From Pseudomonas spelaei (GTDB lineage: Bacteria > Pseudomonadota > Gammaproteobacteria > Pseudomonadales > Pseudomonadaceae): DNA of 64,000 nt. The stretch is from NCBI RefSeq assembly GCF_009724245.1, contig NZ_WNNK01000014.1:62001-126000 (forward strand). Reading direction: 5' to 3'. The position numbers and the translations under genes were made by a program. This document shows, piece after piece, positions 33,933 to 41,879 of the stretch (position 1 is its first letter; each line of letters starts with the position of its first letter). Below the pieces are notes generated by a model. That model was not told where the DNA came from. It searched no databases and worked only from the letters and a program-made list of their open reading frames with translations.

Positions 33933-34907
33933 ATGAAGCTTCAACAACTGCGCTACATCTGGGAAGTGGCGCACCACGACCTCAACGTTTCCGCAACTGC
34001 TCAAAGCCTTTACACCTCGCAACCGGGTATCAGCAAGCAGATCCGCCTGCTCGAAGATGAGTTGGGCGTCGAAGTCTTTGCCCGCAGTGGCAAGCACCTG
34101 ACCCGCGTCACTCCGGCCGGCGAGCGCATCATCACCACCGCAGGCGAAATCCTGCGCAAAGTCGAAAGCATCAAGCAGATCGCCCAGGAATTCTCCAACG
34201 AGAAGAAGGGCACCCTGTCGATCGCCACCACCCACACCCAGGCTCGTTATGCGCTGCCGCCGGTGATCAGCAGCTTTATCAAGCAGTACCCGGACGTTGC
34301 CCTGCACATGCACCAGGGTTCGCCGATGCAGATCGCCGAGATGGCCGCAGACGGCACCGTCGATTTCGCCATCGCCACCGAGGCCCTGGAGTTGTTTGGC
34401 GACCTGGTGATGATGCCGTGCTACCGCTGGAACCGCTGCGTCGTGGTCCCGCAAGGCCACCCGCTGGCCAAGCTGGCGAAGCTGACGCTGGAAGCCCTGG
34501 CTGAATACCCGATCGTTACCTACGTGTTCGGTTTTACCGGCCGCTCGAAACTTGACGAGGCGTTCAGCCATCGTGGCCTGACACCGAAAGTAGTCTTCAC
34601 TGCCGCCGACGCCGACGTGATCAAAACCTACGTGCGTCTTGGGTTGGGCGTCGGTATCGTCGCCAAGATGGCAGTCGATGCCACCCTCGATAAAGACCTC
34701 GTGGTGCTCGACGCCAGTGAACTGTTCGAGTCCAGCGTGACCAAGATCGGTTTCCGTCGCGGTACCTTCCTGCGTGGGTTCATGTGCGACTTCATCGAGA
34801 AGTTCGCCCCGCACCTGACCCGCGAAGTCATGGCCAAGGCCATCCAGTGCCACAACAAGCAGGAACTGGAAGAGCTGTTCGATGGCGTTGAACTACCGGT
34901 TCACTGA
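33933..34907 (+). CDS. cysB: CysB, LysR-type regulator of cysteine biosynthesis
   Basis: 324 residues, the CysB length. The DNA-binding end is typical (MKLQQLRYIWEVAHHDLNV, SQPGISKQIRLLEDELG), with Thr-rich ligand-site residues in IATTHTQARYALP, the sulfate/acetylserine pocket of CysB. It activates sulfate assimilation genes in response to N-acetylserine. ATG at 33933 follows TTTGAGGGACACAT. The leader is AT-rich. Stop is 5 bp from the convergent GreA-like gene. Confidence 0.96.
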   Translation: MKLQQLRYIWEVAHHDLNVSATAQSLYTSQPGISKQIRLLEDELGVEVFARSGKHLTRVTPAGERIITTAGEILRKVESIKQIAQEFSNEKKGTLSIATTHTQARYALPPVISSFIKQYPDVALHMHQGSPMQIAEMAADGTVDFAIATEALELFGDLVMMPCYRWNRCVVVPQGHPLAKLAKLTLEALAEYPIVTYVFGFTGRSKLDEAFSHRGLTPKVVFTAADADVIKTYVRLGLGVGIVAKMAVDATLDKDLVVLDASELFESSVTKIGFRRGTFLRGFMCDFIEKFAPHLTREVMAKAIQCHNKQELEELFDGVELPVH

Positions 34908-34912
34908 TCGGC

Positions 34913-35395
34913 TCACTTGACCTCGGTAACAGCAAACTGTTGCCGAGTGCCAGCCACCAGAATCTCCACCTCATCGCCCTCGAACTTGCCCAGAAGGCTT
35001 TTGCCCAGGGGCGAGCGGGGGGTAATGACGGTTACCGGTTGCCCGACGACTTCGACCTTCAAGCCAGCAGCGTCCGCTGCTAAAAACAGCCATTGCTGGC
35101 GACCGTTGTCATCCTCCAGCCCCAGCAATGCACCCACCTCAATGCCCCGTTGCTCATCGTAAGCACGCAGGTTCATGTTCTGACAGAGTGTCAGTGCCAG
35201 CTTGATTTCCTCGACCCGCCGGGCTTGGCCGGCCGCCAGATAAGACGCTTCGAGCCCGAGGGTGTCGTATTTGTTCTCCGCGATGTTTTCTTCATGGGTC
35301 GCGGTTTCGTAAGCGGTTTGTGCGGCGCGCTGGGCGATATCAAGATCGATCGCGAGCTTTTCCAGGATCAATTGGTGGACGGCGTGTTTATTCAT
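34913..35395 (-). CDS. GreA/GreB-family protein (non-canonical)
   Basis: 160 residues. An N-terminal helical hairpin (about 1-75, MNKHAVHQLILEKLAIDLDIAQRAAQTAYETATHEEN) precedes a GreA-type C-terminal domain (VGALLGLED...VITPRSPLGKSLLGKFEGDEVEI). The finger-tip lacks the SENADY acidic motif seen in greB of this window; instead it has THEENIAENKYD, which keeps a pair of acids. It may bind RNA polymerase without full cleavage activity, as other Gre-like factors do. This is inferred. Confidence 0.82.
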   Translation of the reverse strand: MNKHAVHQLILEKLAIDLDIAQRAAQTAYETATHEENIAENKYDTLGLEASYLAAGQARRVEEIKLALTLCQNMNLRAYDEQRGIEVGALLGLEDDNGRQQWLFLAADAAGLKVEVVGQPVTVITPRSPLGKSLLGKFEGDEVEILVAGTRQQFAVTEVK

Positions 35396-35410
35396 GGGTC
35401 TGCTTGGTCA

Positions 35411-35782
35411 TCAGTCGCAAAATTGCAGGACGTTGGCCCGGCTCTTGTCGCTGGGGGCGTTCTGGTCTTGTTGCAGCCAGAACTGGCATTTGGGGTTGGA
35501 CAGGTTGCGCGGGTTGTTGCGCGCCTGGTCCAGCGTCTGTTGTTGCTCCTGTTTGCGCAGGTTCTCCTGGTATTGCTCGAACATACGGTTCGGTGGTTGC
35601 GGTGTAACGACCACAGGTTTGTCCAACTGCTGCTGCACGACCCGAGCTACCGGCGCTATGGTTTGCTGCGGTAAATAACGGGACGCCAGCCATACGGTCA
35701 GCACTATGGCGATAAACCCCAGCCACAGCCCTAAGGCCACGGCGATACTGAGTTTGAACAGCGAGAGCGGACGATCAGACAT
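35411..35782 (-). CDS. Single-pass membrane protein, unknown function
   Basis: 123 residues. A membrane helix at about 12-33 (IAVALGLWLGFIAIVLTVWLA) is followed by a Gln/Pro-rich, probably periplasmic part with a heptad-like stretch (FEQYQENLRKQEQQQTLDQ) and two Cys (NPKCQFW and the C-terminal FCD) that could form a disulfide. No domain is recognised. ATG at 35782. It lies 15 bp upstream of the GreA-like gene on the same strand and is probably co-transcribed. Confidence 0.75.
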   Translation of the reverse strand: MSDRPLSLFKLSIAVALGLWLGFIAIVLTVWLASRYLPQQTIAPVARVVQQQLDKPVVVTPQPPNRMFEQYQENLRKQEQQQTLDQARNNPRNLSNPKCQFWLQQDQNAPSDKSRANVLQFCD

Positions 35783-35913
35783 GATGGCCTCCTGGCGGGC
35801 ATTTGCGGCATGGCGCCGATTGTCCCACAGCAGCGGGCAGAATAATCGCGATCAACTCTTCTGCATCGGTGCATTTATGCGGACAATCGAGCCTTTGAGC
35901 GTTGGAGCCCGGA

Positions 35914-37047
35914 ATGAAAGCCCGCTGGGATATTTTTTGTAGCGTCGTCGACAACTACGGTGACATCGGCGTGACCTGGCGCCTGGCCCGGCAACTGGTC
36001 GCGGAGCACGGCTGTGGGGTGCGCCTGTGGGTGGATGATCTACGTGCATTCGAGCGCCTGTGTCCCGAGGTGGATGTACGCTTGGACCGACAGGTGCAAG
36101 AGGGTGTCGATGTGCGTCGCTGGCCTGCGGACTGGCCAGCGACCGAGGCGGCAGACGTGGTGATCGCCGCATTCGCCTGCCAATTGCCGCCTGGCTATAT
36201 GGAAGCAATGGCCGCGCGCGCGCGCACGCCGCTGTGGATGAATCTGGACTATCTAAGCGCCGAGGATTGGGTGGTCGGCTGCCACGGTCTGCCGTCAGTG
36301 AAATTCAAGGGCGTACAAAAGTACTTCTTCTTTCCGGGCTTTCGTGCGGGTACAGGTGGCTTGTTGCGTGAGGCAGGGTTGCTGGGCCGGCGCTTGGCCT
36401 TTCAGCGGAACGCCGCCTGGCAGCAACAGTTTCTGCAAACACTCGGGGTTTTTCCGGCGGCGGGTGCGCGGTTGATGTCGCTGTTTGCCTATGAAAACGC
36501 CGGGTTGGCCAGTTGGCTCGATGTGCTGGCAGCCGACGGGTGCACAACTCATCTGCTGATTCCGGAAGGGCGGATCCTGGGTGATGTGCAGCGCTGGCTG
36601 GGTATTGAGTCGTTGAGTGTGGGCGATGTGCAGCAACGGGGTGCCTTGACCGTGCAAGTACTGCCGTTCGTACCTCAGACGCAATATGACCACCTACTGT
36701 GGTGCTGTGACTTCAACGCAGTGCGTGGCGAAGACTCATTTGTACGGGCGCAATGGGCCGGTCGCCCATTCTTGTGGCACATCTACCGTCAGGATGAAGA
36801 CATCCACCTGGACAAGCTCGACGCCTTCCTCGAGCTGTACACCGAGGGCTTGTCAGCGCCCGCGAGAACCGCGCTGGTCAGCCTTTGGCAGGCGTGGAAC
36901 GCTGATGGCAATATGGCACATAGCTGGAAAAAGCTCCTGGAGCATTGGCCAGAATTGACCGTTCACGCTGAAAAATGGTGTCTGGAACAAGGCTCCCGGC
37001 CCGATCTTGCGACGGCGCTGGTACAGTTTTATGTAAATTGGATATGA
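35914..37047 (+). CDS. earP: EarP, EF-P arginine rhamnosyltransferase
   Basis: 377 residues. EarP transfers rhamnose from dTDP-rhamnose to Arg32 of EF-P, which EF-P needs to rescue ribosomes stalled at polyproline. The family start WDIFCSVVDNYGDIGVTWRLARQL, the acceptor-binding Asp residues in it, and the nucleotide-sugar segment FNAVRGEDSFVRAQWAGRPFLWHIY are visible. ATG at 35914 follows TTGGAGCCCGGA. It lies 49 bp upstream of efp, its protein substrate. Confidence 0.96.
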   Translation: MKARWDIFCSVVDNYGDIGVTWRLARQLVAEHGCGVRLWVDDLRAFERLCPEVDVRLDRQVQEGVDVRRWPADWPATEAADVVIAAFACQLPPGYMEAMAARARTPLWMNLDYLSAEDWVVGCHGLPSVKFKGVQKYFFFPGFRAGTGGLLREAGLLGRRLAFQRNAAWQQQFLQTLGVFPAAGARLMSLFAYENAGLASWLDVLAADGCTTHLLIPEGRILGDVQRWLGIESLSVGDVQQRGALTVQVLPFVPQTQYDHLLWCCDFNAVRGEDSFVRAQWAGRPFLWHIYRQDEDIHLDKLDAFLELYTEGLSAPARTALVSLWQAWNADGNMAHSWKKLLEHWPELTVHAEKWCLEQGSRPDLATALVQFYVNWI

Positions 37048-37096
37048 TACGCGACCTTGATTTTTGTAAATCCCATCCAAATTTCGGATATACGCA

Positions 37097-37669
37097 ATGA
37101 AAACTGGTAAAGAACTGAAACCCGGTACAGTGATCCGTCTCGAAAACGACCCTTGGCTGGTTCAGAAAGCTGAGTTCACCAAGTCTGGTCGTAACAGCGC
37201 CATCATGAAGACCAAGCTGAAGAACCTGCTGACCGGTTACAAGACCGAGATCGTCTACAGCGCCGATGACAAACTGGACGACGTGATCCTCGACCGCAAA
37301 GAAGCGACCCTGTCCTTCATCAGCGGCGACACCTACACGTTCATGGACACCACCGACTACACCATGTACGAGCTGAACGCTGAAGACATCGAAGCCGTTC
37401 TGCCGTTCATCGAAGAAGGCATGGAAGACGTCTGCGAAGCCATTTTCTTCGAAGAGCGTCTGGTTTCCGTAGAGCTGCCGACCACTATCGTGCGTAAGGT
37501 TGCCTACACCGAAGGTTCCGCTCGCGGCGACACTTCGGGCAAGGTGATGAAGCCTGCCAAGCTGAGCAACGGTACCGAACTGCAAGTAGCCGATTTCATC
37601 GAAATCGACGACCTGATCGAGATCGACACCCGCGAAGGTGGTTCGTACAAAGGTCGCGCCAAGAAGTAA
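37097..37669 (+). CDS. efp: Elongation factor P, Arg32 type
   Basis: 190 residues with three beta-barrel domains. The modification loop is KSGRNSA with Arg at position 32, so this is the rhamnosylated branch and not the Lys34 branch of E. coli. It binds between the P and E sites of the ribosome and speeds peptide bond formation at consecutive prolines. Partner earP is immediately upstream. A strong terminator follows, and codon use suggests high expression. Confidence 0.98.
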   Translation: MKTGKELKPGTVIRLENDPWLVQKAEFTKSGRNSAIMKTKLKNLLTGYKTEIVYSADDKLDDVILDRKEATLSFISGDTYTFMDTTDYTMYELNAEDIEAVLPFIEEGMEDVCEAIFFEERLVSVELPTTIVRKVAYTEGSARGDTSGKVMKPAKLSNGTELQVADFIEIDDLIEIDTREGGSYKGRAKK

Positions 37670-37689
37670 TTCTGGCGACACCGATACGA

Positions 37690-37721
37690 GAAAAAGCCCG
37701 ACCATGAGTCGGGCTTTTTTG
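37690..37721 (+). terminator. Intrinsic terminator of efp
   Basis: AAAAAGCCCGAC-CATGA-GTCGGGCTTTTTT, 21 bp after the efp stop. The A tract on the far side may also serve the convergent ohr gene. Confidence 0.92.
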
Positions 37722-37755
37722 TGCGCGTCAGTTTTTACTTCGGGCGTGACTGGCG

Positions 37756-38175
37756 TCACACGATGACGTGCAGGCGTACATCGACGTTGCCACGGGTGGC
37801 GTTGGAGTACGGGCAAACCTGGTGTGCGGCATCAACCAGGTTTTGAGCTTCATCCTGGGCCAGGCCTGGCAGACTCACATGCAAGTCGATGTCCAGGCCG
37901 AAACCGCCAGGGACCTGACCGATGCCGACGTGGGCGGTAATCGAAGCGTCATCCGGGATTTTGCGTTTGGTCTGGCTGGCGACGAATTTCAGGGCGCCGA
38001 TGAAACAGGCGGAGTAACCGGCAGCGAACAGTTGCTCCGGGTTGGTGGCCTGGCCACCGGCACCACCCAGTTCTTTTGGGGTGGAGAGTTTGACATCAAG
38101 GATGTTGTCGCTGGAAACGGCACGACCATCACGGCCGCCGGTGGCGGTGGCTACTGCGGTATAGAGAGTTTGCAT
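37756..38175 (-). CDS. ohr: Ohr, organic hydroperoxide reductase
   Basis: 139 residues, the Ohr/OsmC fold. The peroxidatic Cys is in AAGYSACFIGAL near residue 57 and the second Cys in HQVCPYSNATRG near residue 121; the catalytic Arg is expected in GGRDGRAVS. Ohr reduces organic and fatty-acid hydroperoxides with lipoylated proteins as donors. ATG at 38175 follows GAGGAATACATC. The regulator gene ohrR lies upstream on the same strand, with an operator-like region between. Confidence 0.96.
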   Translation of the reverse strand: MQTLYTAVATATGGRDGRAVSSDNILDVKLSTPKELGGAGGQATNPEQLFAAGYSACFIGALKFVASQTKRKIPDDASITAHVGIGQVPGGFGLDIDLHVSLPGLAQDEAQNLVDAAHQVCPYSNATRGNVDVRLHVIV

Positions 38176-38189
38176 GATGTATTCCTCGC

Positions 38190-38270
38190 GGGTTATGCGC
38201 TAAAAGTTTGCGCGCTAAGTAATTTGCGACATAAATGTATCGCGCTAATATTTAGTGCACAAGATAAAAT
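38190..38270 (-). promoter_or_regulatory. ohr promoter region with repeated GCGCTAA and dyads
   Basis: GCGCTAA occurs three times, at 38197, 38212 and 38242 (spacings 15 and 30 bp). A GCGA-N10-TCGC dyad spans 38226-38243. Further upstream an imperfect palindrome centred on GTGCAC lies near 38248-38270. This AT-rich block is the expected place for OhrR binding in front of ohr. Exact operator limits are inferred. Confidence 0.5.
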
Positions 38271-38327
38271 TACAAAAAAAACCATCCACTGCCGAAGCAA
38301 GCCTGCTTCTACAGTGGAGTCAAAGGG

Positions 38328-38780
38328 TTACACGCTGGCCTGCAAATGGCCCCGCAACGCCAGCAAATCGACCTGCAGCTTGCGCAACTGCTCAATGTCC
38401 AGCCCGCTGGCGCCGAGGATGCACTGAGGAATATCCATGGCCTTGTCCCGAAGGGCACGCCCGGTGTCGGTCAGTTCAACTACCACCACCCGTTCATCTT
38501 CCCGGCTACGGGTGCGACTCAACAGGCCCTCCACTTCCAGGCGTTTGAGCAGCGGCGTCAGTGATCCAGGATCGGTCAGCAGACGGCTGCTGATTTCGCC
38601 CACGGTCAAGCCGTCCTCTTCCCACAGCACCATCATGGCCAGGTACTGCGGGTAGGTCAGGCCAAGGGCTTGCAACAAGGGCTTGTACACCTTGGTCATC
38701 AATAACGAGGTGGAGTGCAAGGCGAAGCACAGTTGGTTGTCGAGCAGCAAGGATTCACAGGTGTCGGGGAGGGGGGTCAT
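38328..38780 (-). CDS. ohrR: OhrR, MarR-family peroxide-sensing repressor
   Basis: 150 residues. The thiol sensor Cys is at residue 18 in DNQLCFALHS, followed by the OhrR hallmark YKPLLQALGLTYPQYLAMMVLWE and the winged helix (LTDPGSLTPLLKRLEVEGLLSRTRS...DERVVVVELTDTG). Organic hydroperoxides oxidise the Cys and release repression of ohr. ATG at 38780. It is 152 bp upstream of ohr on the same strand. A second OhrR-type gene lies at 55491. Confidence 0.95.
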   Translation of the reverse strand: MTPLPDTCESLLLDNQLCFALHSTSLLMTKVYKPLLQALGLTYPQYLAMMVLWEEDGLTVGEISSRLLTDPGSLTPLLKRLEVEGLLSRTRSREDERVVVVELTDTGRALRDKAMDIPQCILGASGLDIEQLRKLQVDLLALRGHLQASV

Positions 38781-38857
38781 GGCAATGCCTTAAAACGTGT
38801 CTGATCAGGAATCTAGCGGGCAAACCTTTAACGCGCCAGACAATTCTGCCCGGGCGG

Positions 38858-39808
38858 TCAGCCCAAGCCGCTCTGCAAGGCCAGATCCCATGGCGGGACG
38901 GGGCTGAAACGTGCCTTGAGGTATTCCAGCAGCAACCGGCTGCGGGCGTTGGCATGCTGTTCCAGGCGCAGCGCATAAATCCCGGCGGTTTCCGGGGAGG
39001 GCAGGCCGTTTTCGCAGAACAGCGGCACCAATTCCCCACGCACCAGGTATTCGCTGGCCAGCCAGGTCGGCAAGTGCGCGATACCCAACCCTGCCAGGGC
39101 GCCCGAAAGCAACGCTTCGGCATTGTTGGCACTCATGCGGATGCGTTGTGGCCGATAGGTGGTCTTGCGTCCGTCCAGCTCGAAGCGCCAGGCGAACAAC
39201 GGCGCAAGGCCCTCCCAATCCAGCCCGTCATGCTTGCTCAACTCGCGGGGGTGAGTGGGTGTGCCGCGACTTTTCAGGTAGGCCGGGCTGGCGCAGGCGA
39301 TACGTACGATGCTGGCCAGGGGCGTGGCGATCAACCGGGTATCGACGATATGCCCGGCACGCAACACCAGGTCAACTTTACCCAGGTGGGCTCCTTGCAT
39401 ATCGACGAAGCTGTCGATCAAGTGCAGGTGCACATCGAGGCCTGGGTAGACATTGAGGAAGTCAGCGATCACCGGTGCAAGGTGGCGTCGACCAAAAGCC
39501 GCCGGAGCGTCTACACGAATCAAACCTTCTGGTGCATGACTCAACGACACCGCTTCCGCCCGCGCCAGTTGCAGTTCGCTGACGATCCGCCGTGCCCGCT
39601 CGGCAAAGGCTAGCCCGGCTGGCGTTGGTAGCACGGCGTGAGTGCTGCGCAAAAACAGGCGGCTGCCCACTGAAGTCTCCAGGCTGTCGATCCGGCGGGC
39701 GACGGCGGAAGGCGTCAGCGGATGACGTCGAGCCGCTGCGGAAAAGCTTCCCGCCTCAAGCACGTCAAGAAACAGGCTTAACTGATCGGTCAGGGTATTG
39801 GGGTTCAT
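38858..39808 (-). CDS. LysR-type transcriptional regulator
   Basis: 316 residues. The DNA-binding domain is MNPNTLTDQLSLFLDVLEAGSFSAAARRHPLTPSAVARRIDSLE, followed by a substrate-binding domain of the CrgA/DmlR type (VDAPAAFGRRHLAPVIADFLNVYPGLDVHL). The target is unknown. LysR regulators often control the adjacent divergent gene, here the TauE-type permease at 39915, with a 106-bp spacer. ATG at 39808 begins the helix-turn-helix. Confidence 0.9.
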   Translation of the reverse strand: MNPNTLTDQLSLFLDVLEAGSFSAAARRHPLTPSAVARRIDSLETSVGSRLFLRSTHAVLPTPAGLAFAERARRIVSELQLARAEAVSLSHAPEGLIRVDAPAAFGRRHLAPVIADFLNVYPGLDVHLHLIDSFVDMQGAHLGKVDLVLRAGHIVDTRLIATPLASIVRIACASPAYLKSRGTPTHPRELSKHDGLDWEGLAPLFAWRFELDGRKTTYRPQRIRMSANNAEALLSGALAGLGIAHLPTWLASEYLVRGELVPLFCENGLPSPETAGIYALRLEQHANARSRLLLEYLKARFSPVPPWDLALQSGLG

Positions 39809-39914
39809 GGCAGTGCTGCTTGTGCGAAATAGGCATAGCCATTGTGCGTTGCTGTGCGTTTCCGCGCCAGAGTGGACTGCGTAGCATGCAAGACACTGGA
39901 TTGCGAAGGAGCAA

Positions 39915-40667
39915 GTGGTGGCAGATTTAGCAATGTATTGGCTGCTGGGTGCGCTGTTGGGCACGGTTGGCGGTTTGTTTGGCATTGGTGGCGGATTGAT
40001 CGCCATCCCTGTGCTGGGCGTGCTGTTTGGCCTGGATCAACAAATCGCCCAAGGCACGGCGCTGGTGATGGTTGTACCCAATGTGATGCTCGCATTGTGG
40101 CGCTACCACCAGCGCAACCGGATTGAACTGCGTCATGCGCTGCCGCTGGGTGTGATGGGATTCTGCTTTGCCTGGCTGGGGTCGATATGGGCGGTGGGCA
40201 TTGATGCGGGCGTGATGAGGGTCGGTTTTATTGGCTTCTTGTTGGCGTTGTCGGCCTACAACCTGCTGCGTATGTTCACCAGCAATACGCCGCCCTCGGC
40301 GCAGATGCGTTATTCGTGGCCGTGGCTCGGCGTGTTGGGCGCGGCTTCCGGGTCCATGGGTGGTTTGTTTGGCGTGGGCGGTGCGGTGGTTGCGACGCCG
40401 GTATTGACCAGTATTTTCGGTACCAGCCAGGTGGTTGCACAAGGTTTGTCGCTGGCATTGGCCCTGCCCAGTACCGGTGTGACCCTGGTGACCTATGCCT
40501 ACCACCATGAGGTGGACTGGGCGATTGGTGTGCCGTTGGCGGTTGGTGGCCTGCTCAGTATCAGTTGGGGCGTAAAGGTTGCCCATGCCATGCCAGAACG
40601 GTTGCTGCGTGGCCTGTTTTGCGGCTTTCTGGTGGTTTGTGCGGTGATGCTGACCTTTAAAGTTTGA
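39915..40667 (+). CDS. TauE/SafE-family anion exporter
   Basis: About 250 residues with eight hydrophobic helices in two repeats. Each repeat has the glycine-rich loop GxxGGLFGIGGGLIAIPVL: residues about 13-31, and again GSMGGLFGVGGAVVATPVL. TauE/SafE proteins export sulfite or sulfo-organic anions across the inner membrane; the substrate here is unknown. The start is GTG (39915 or 39918) after AAGGA. The last 11 bp overlap the end of the convergent LysR gene. Confidence 0.88.
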   Translation: MVADLAMYWLLGALLGTVGGLFGIGGGLIAIPVLGVLFGLDQQIAQGTALVMVVPNVMLALWRYHQRNRIELRHALPLGVMGFCFAWLGSIWAVGIDAGVMRVGFIGFLLALSAYNLLRMFTSNTPPSAQMRYSWPWLGVLGAASGSMGGLFGVGGAVVATPVLTSIFGTSQVVAQGLSLALALPSTGVTLVTYAYHHEVDWAIGVPLAVGGLLSISWGVKVAHAMPERLLRGLFCGFLVVCAVMLTFKV

Positions 40668-41547
40668 AGCCGTCGATGATGTACTCGGCCAGGCACTCGG
40701 TAATCGGGGAGGTTGTGCGCGCATTACGCAGCAACCGCAGATTGACCGATGGCAAAGGCGGGAAACCTTCGGCAGCGCCCAATATCCGCAGGTCTTCGGT
40801 CACCAGGCTTTCCATGGTGACCGTGACTGCCAGGCCGGCACCCACCACGGCCTGGATCGCGGCGCCGTTTGAGCTGTGATAGGCCAGGCGATATTCGCGC
40901 CCATCAGCATCCAGAGCCGCGCGCGTCCATTGGGTGCAGAAGCCGTCCATGCCGGAAACGGCCAGGGGCAGCGCGGTGTGTTCATCCACACAGAAGCAGG
41001 GTGCAGCGACCCAGACCATGCGTTCATGGCGAAGCAATTCACCGATTTCATTCCCCGGTTCGCGGCTGACAACGGTCAGGTCCAGGTCTCGGCGTTGCAT
41101 CAGCACCGTTGACGATTCGCAATGCATTTCAATCTGGATCAGTGGGTAAGCCTTGGAAAAGCGCTTGAGGATGCCCGGCAAAAACCGCATCACGTAGTCA
41201 TCGGGTGTGCCGATGCGCACCAGCCCGACCATGTGCGGCTCGCGCAGGGTATTGAACACCTCACTGTGCAATTTCAGGATCCTGCGGGCATAGCCCAGTA
41301 GAACCTGGCCCTCTGGCGTCAACCTGACCTGACGACCATCGCGTTCGAACAGTTTGCGCTGCAGCACATCTTCTTCCAGGCGCTTCATCTGCATGCTCAC
41401 CGCCGACTGGGTGCGGTTGACCTGCTCGCCCGCACGGGTAAAGCCGCCTTGATCAGCGATGGCAACGAAGGTGCGCAGCACTTCGGTGTCAATACTCGGG
41501 TAGCTGGACAATCGATCAATCTCCGAGATGTATTGCATAAGAAACAT
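40657..41547 (-). CDS. LysR-type transcriptional regulator
   Basis: About 296 residues (293 from the ATG at 41538). The N-terminal domain (SIDTEVLRTFVAIADQGGFTRAGEQVNRTQSAVSMQMKRLE) is typical and the ligand domain resembles the NodD/CynR-like group (IGTPDDYVMRFLPGILKRF). The regulated gene is unknown; the divergent DUF1127 peptide gene at 41606 is the nearest candidate. The 3' end overlaps the convergent permease gene by 11 bp. Confidence 0.9.
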   Translation of the reverse strand: MFLMQYISEIDRLSSYPSIDTEVLRTFVAIADQGGFTRAGEQVNRTQSAVSMQMKRLEEDVLQRKLFERDGRQVRLTPEGQVLLGYARRILKLHSEVFNTLREPHMVGLVRIGTPDDYVMRFLPGILKRFSKAYPLIQIEMHCESSTVLMQRRDLDLTVVSREPGNEIGELLRHERMVWVAAPCFCVDEHTALPLAVSGMDGFCTQWTRAALDADGREYRLAYHSSNGAAIQAVVGAGLAVTVTMESLVTEDLRILGAAEGFPPLPSVNLRLLRNARTTSPITECLAEYIIDGFKL

Positions 41548-41605
41548 TCGTTGGATTGATCATAGCCCCAGGCACAGACTTCAGTCATCCCCACTGGAGG
41601 GCGAA

Positions 41606-41815
41606 ATGATGAAAGGTCAAAAAGGTTACGTATTGATGGTGAAGCAGCCGTTTCGTGGTCTGTTTCAGAGGATGGCTCGTTGGCAGACGCTGCGCCGCGA
41701 GCGTGTGGAGTTGGCCGGCATGAGCGACGATGCATTAAAGGATATCGGCCTGAGCCGCGCCGATGTCGAGCTGGAAACCCATCGTCACTTCTGGGAGGAC
41801 CCGCTGCGAAAATGA
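41606..41815 (+). CDS. DUF1127 small protein
   Basis: 69 residues. The DUF1127 core is RMARWQTLRRERVELAGMSDDALKDIGLSRADVELE, a basic, Arg/Trp-rich helix pair ending in the conserved LxDIGxxR pattern. Members have been linked to phosphate and carbon metabolism and to RNA-chaperone activity in Agrobacterium, but the role in Pseudomonas is not settled. ATG at 41606 follows CTGGAGG. Confidence 0.88.
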   Translation: MMKGQKGYVLMVKQPFRGLFQRMARWQTLRRERVELAGMSDDALKDIGLSRADVELETHRHFWEDPLRK

Positions 41816-41879
41816 CACGGATGTCTCTACACAACACGGGATGCAGTAGGGTAGTTTGCGAGCATACAAGGAGATGCAC

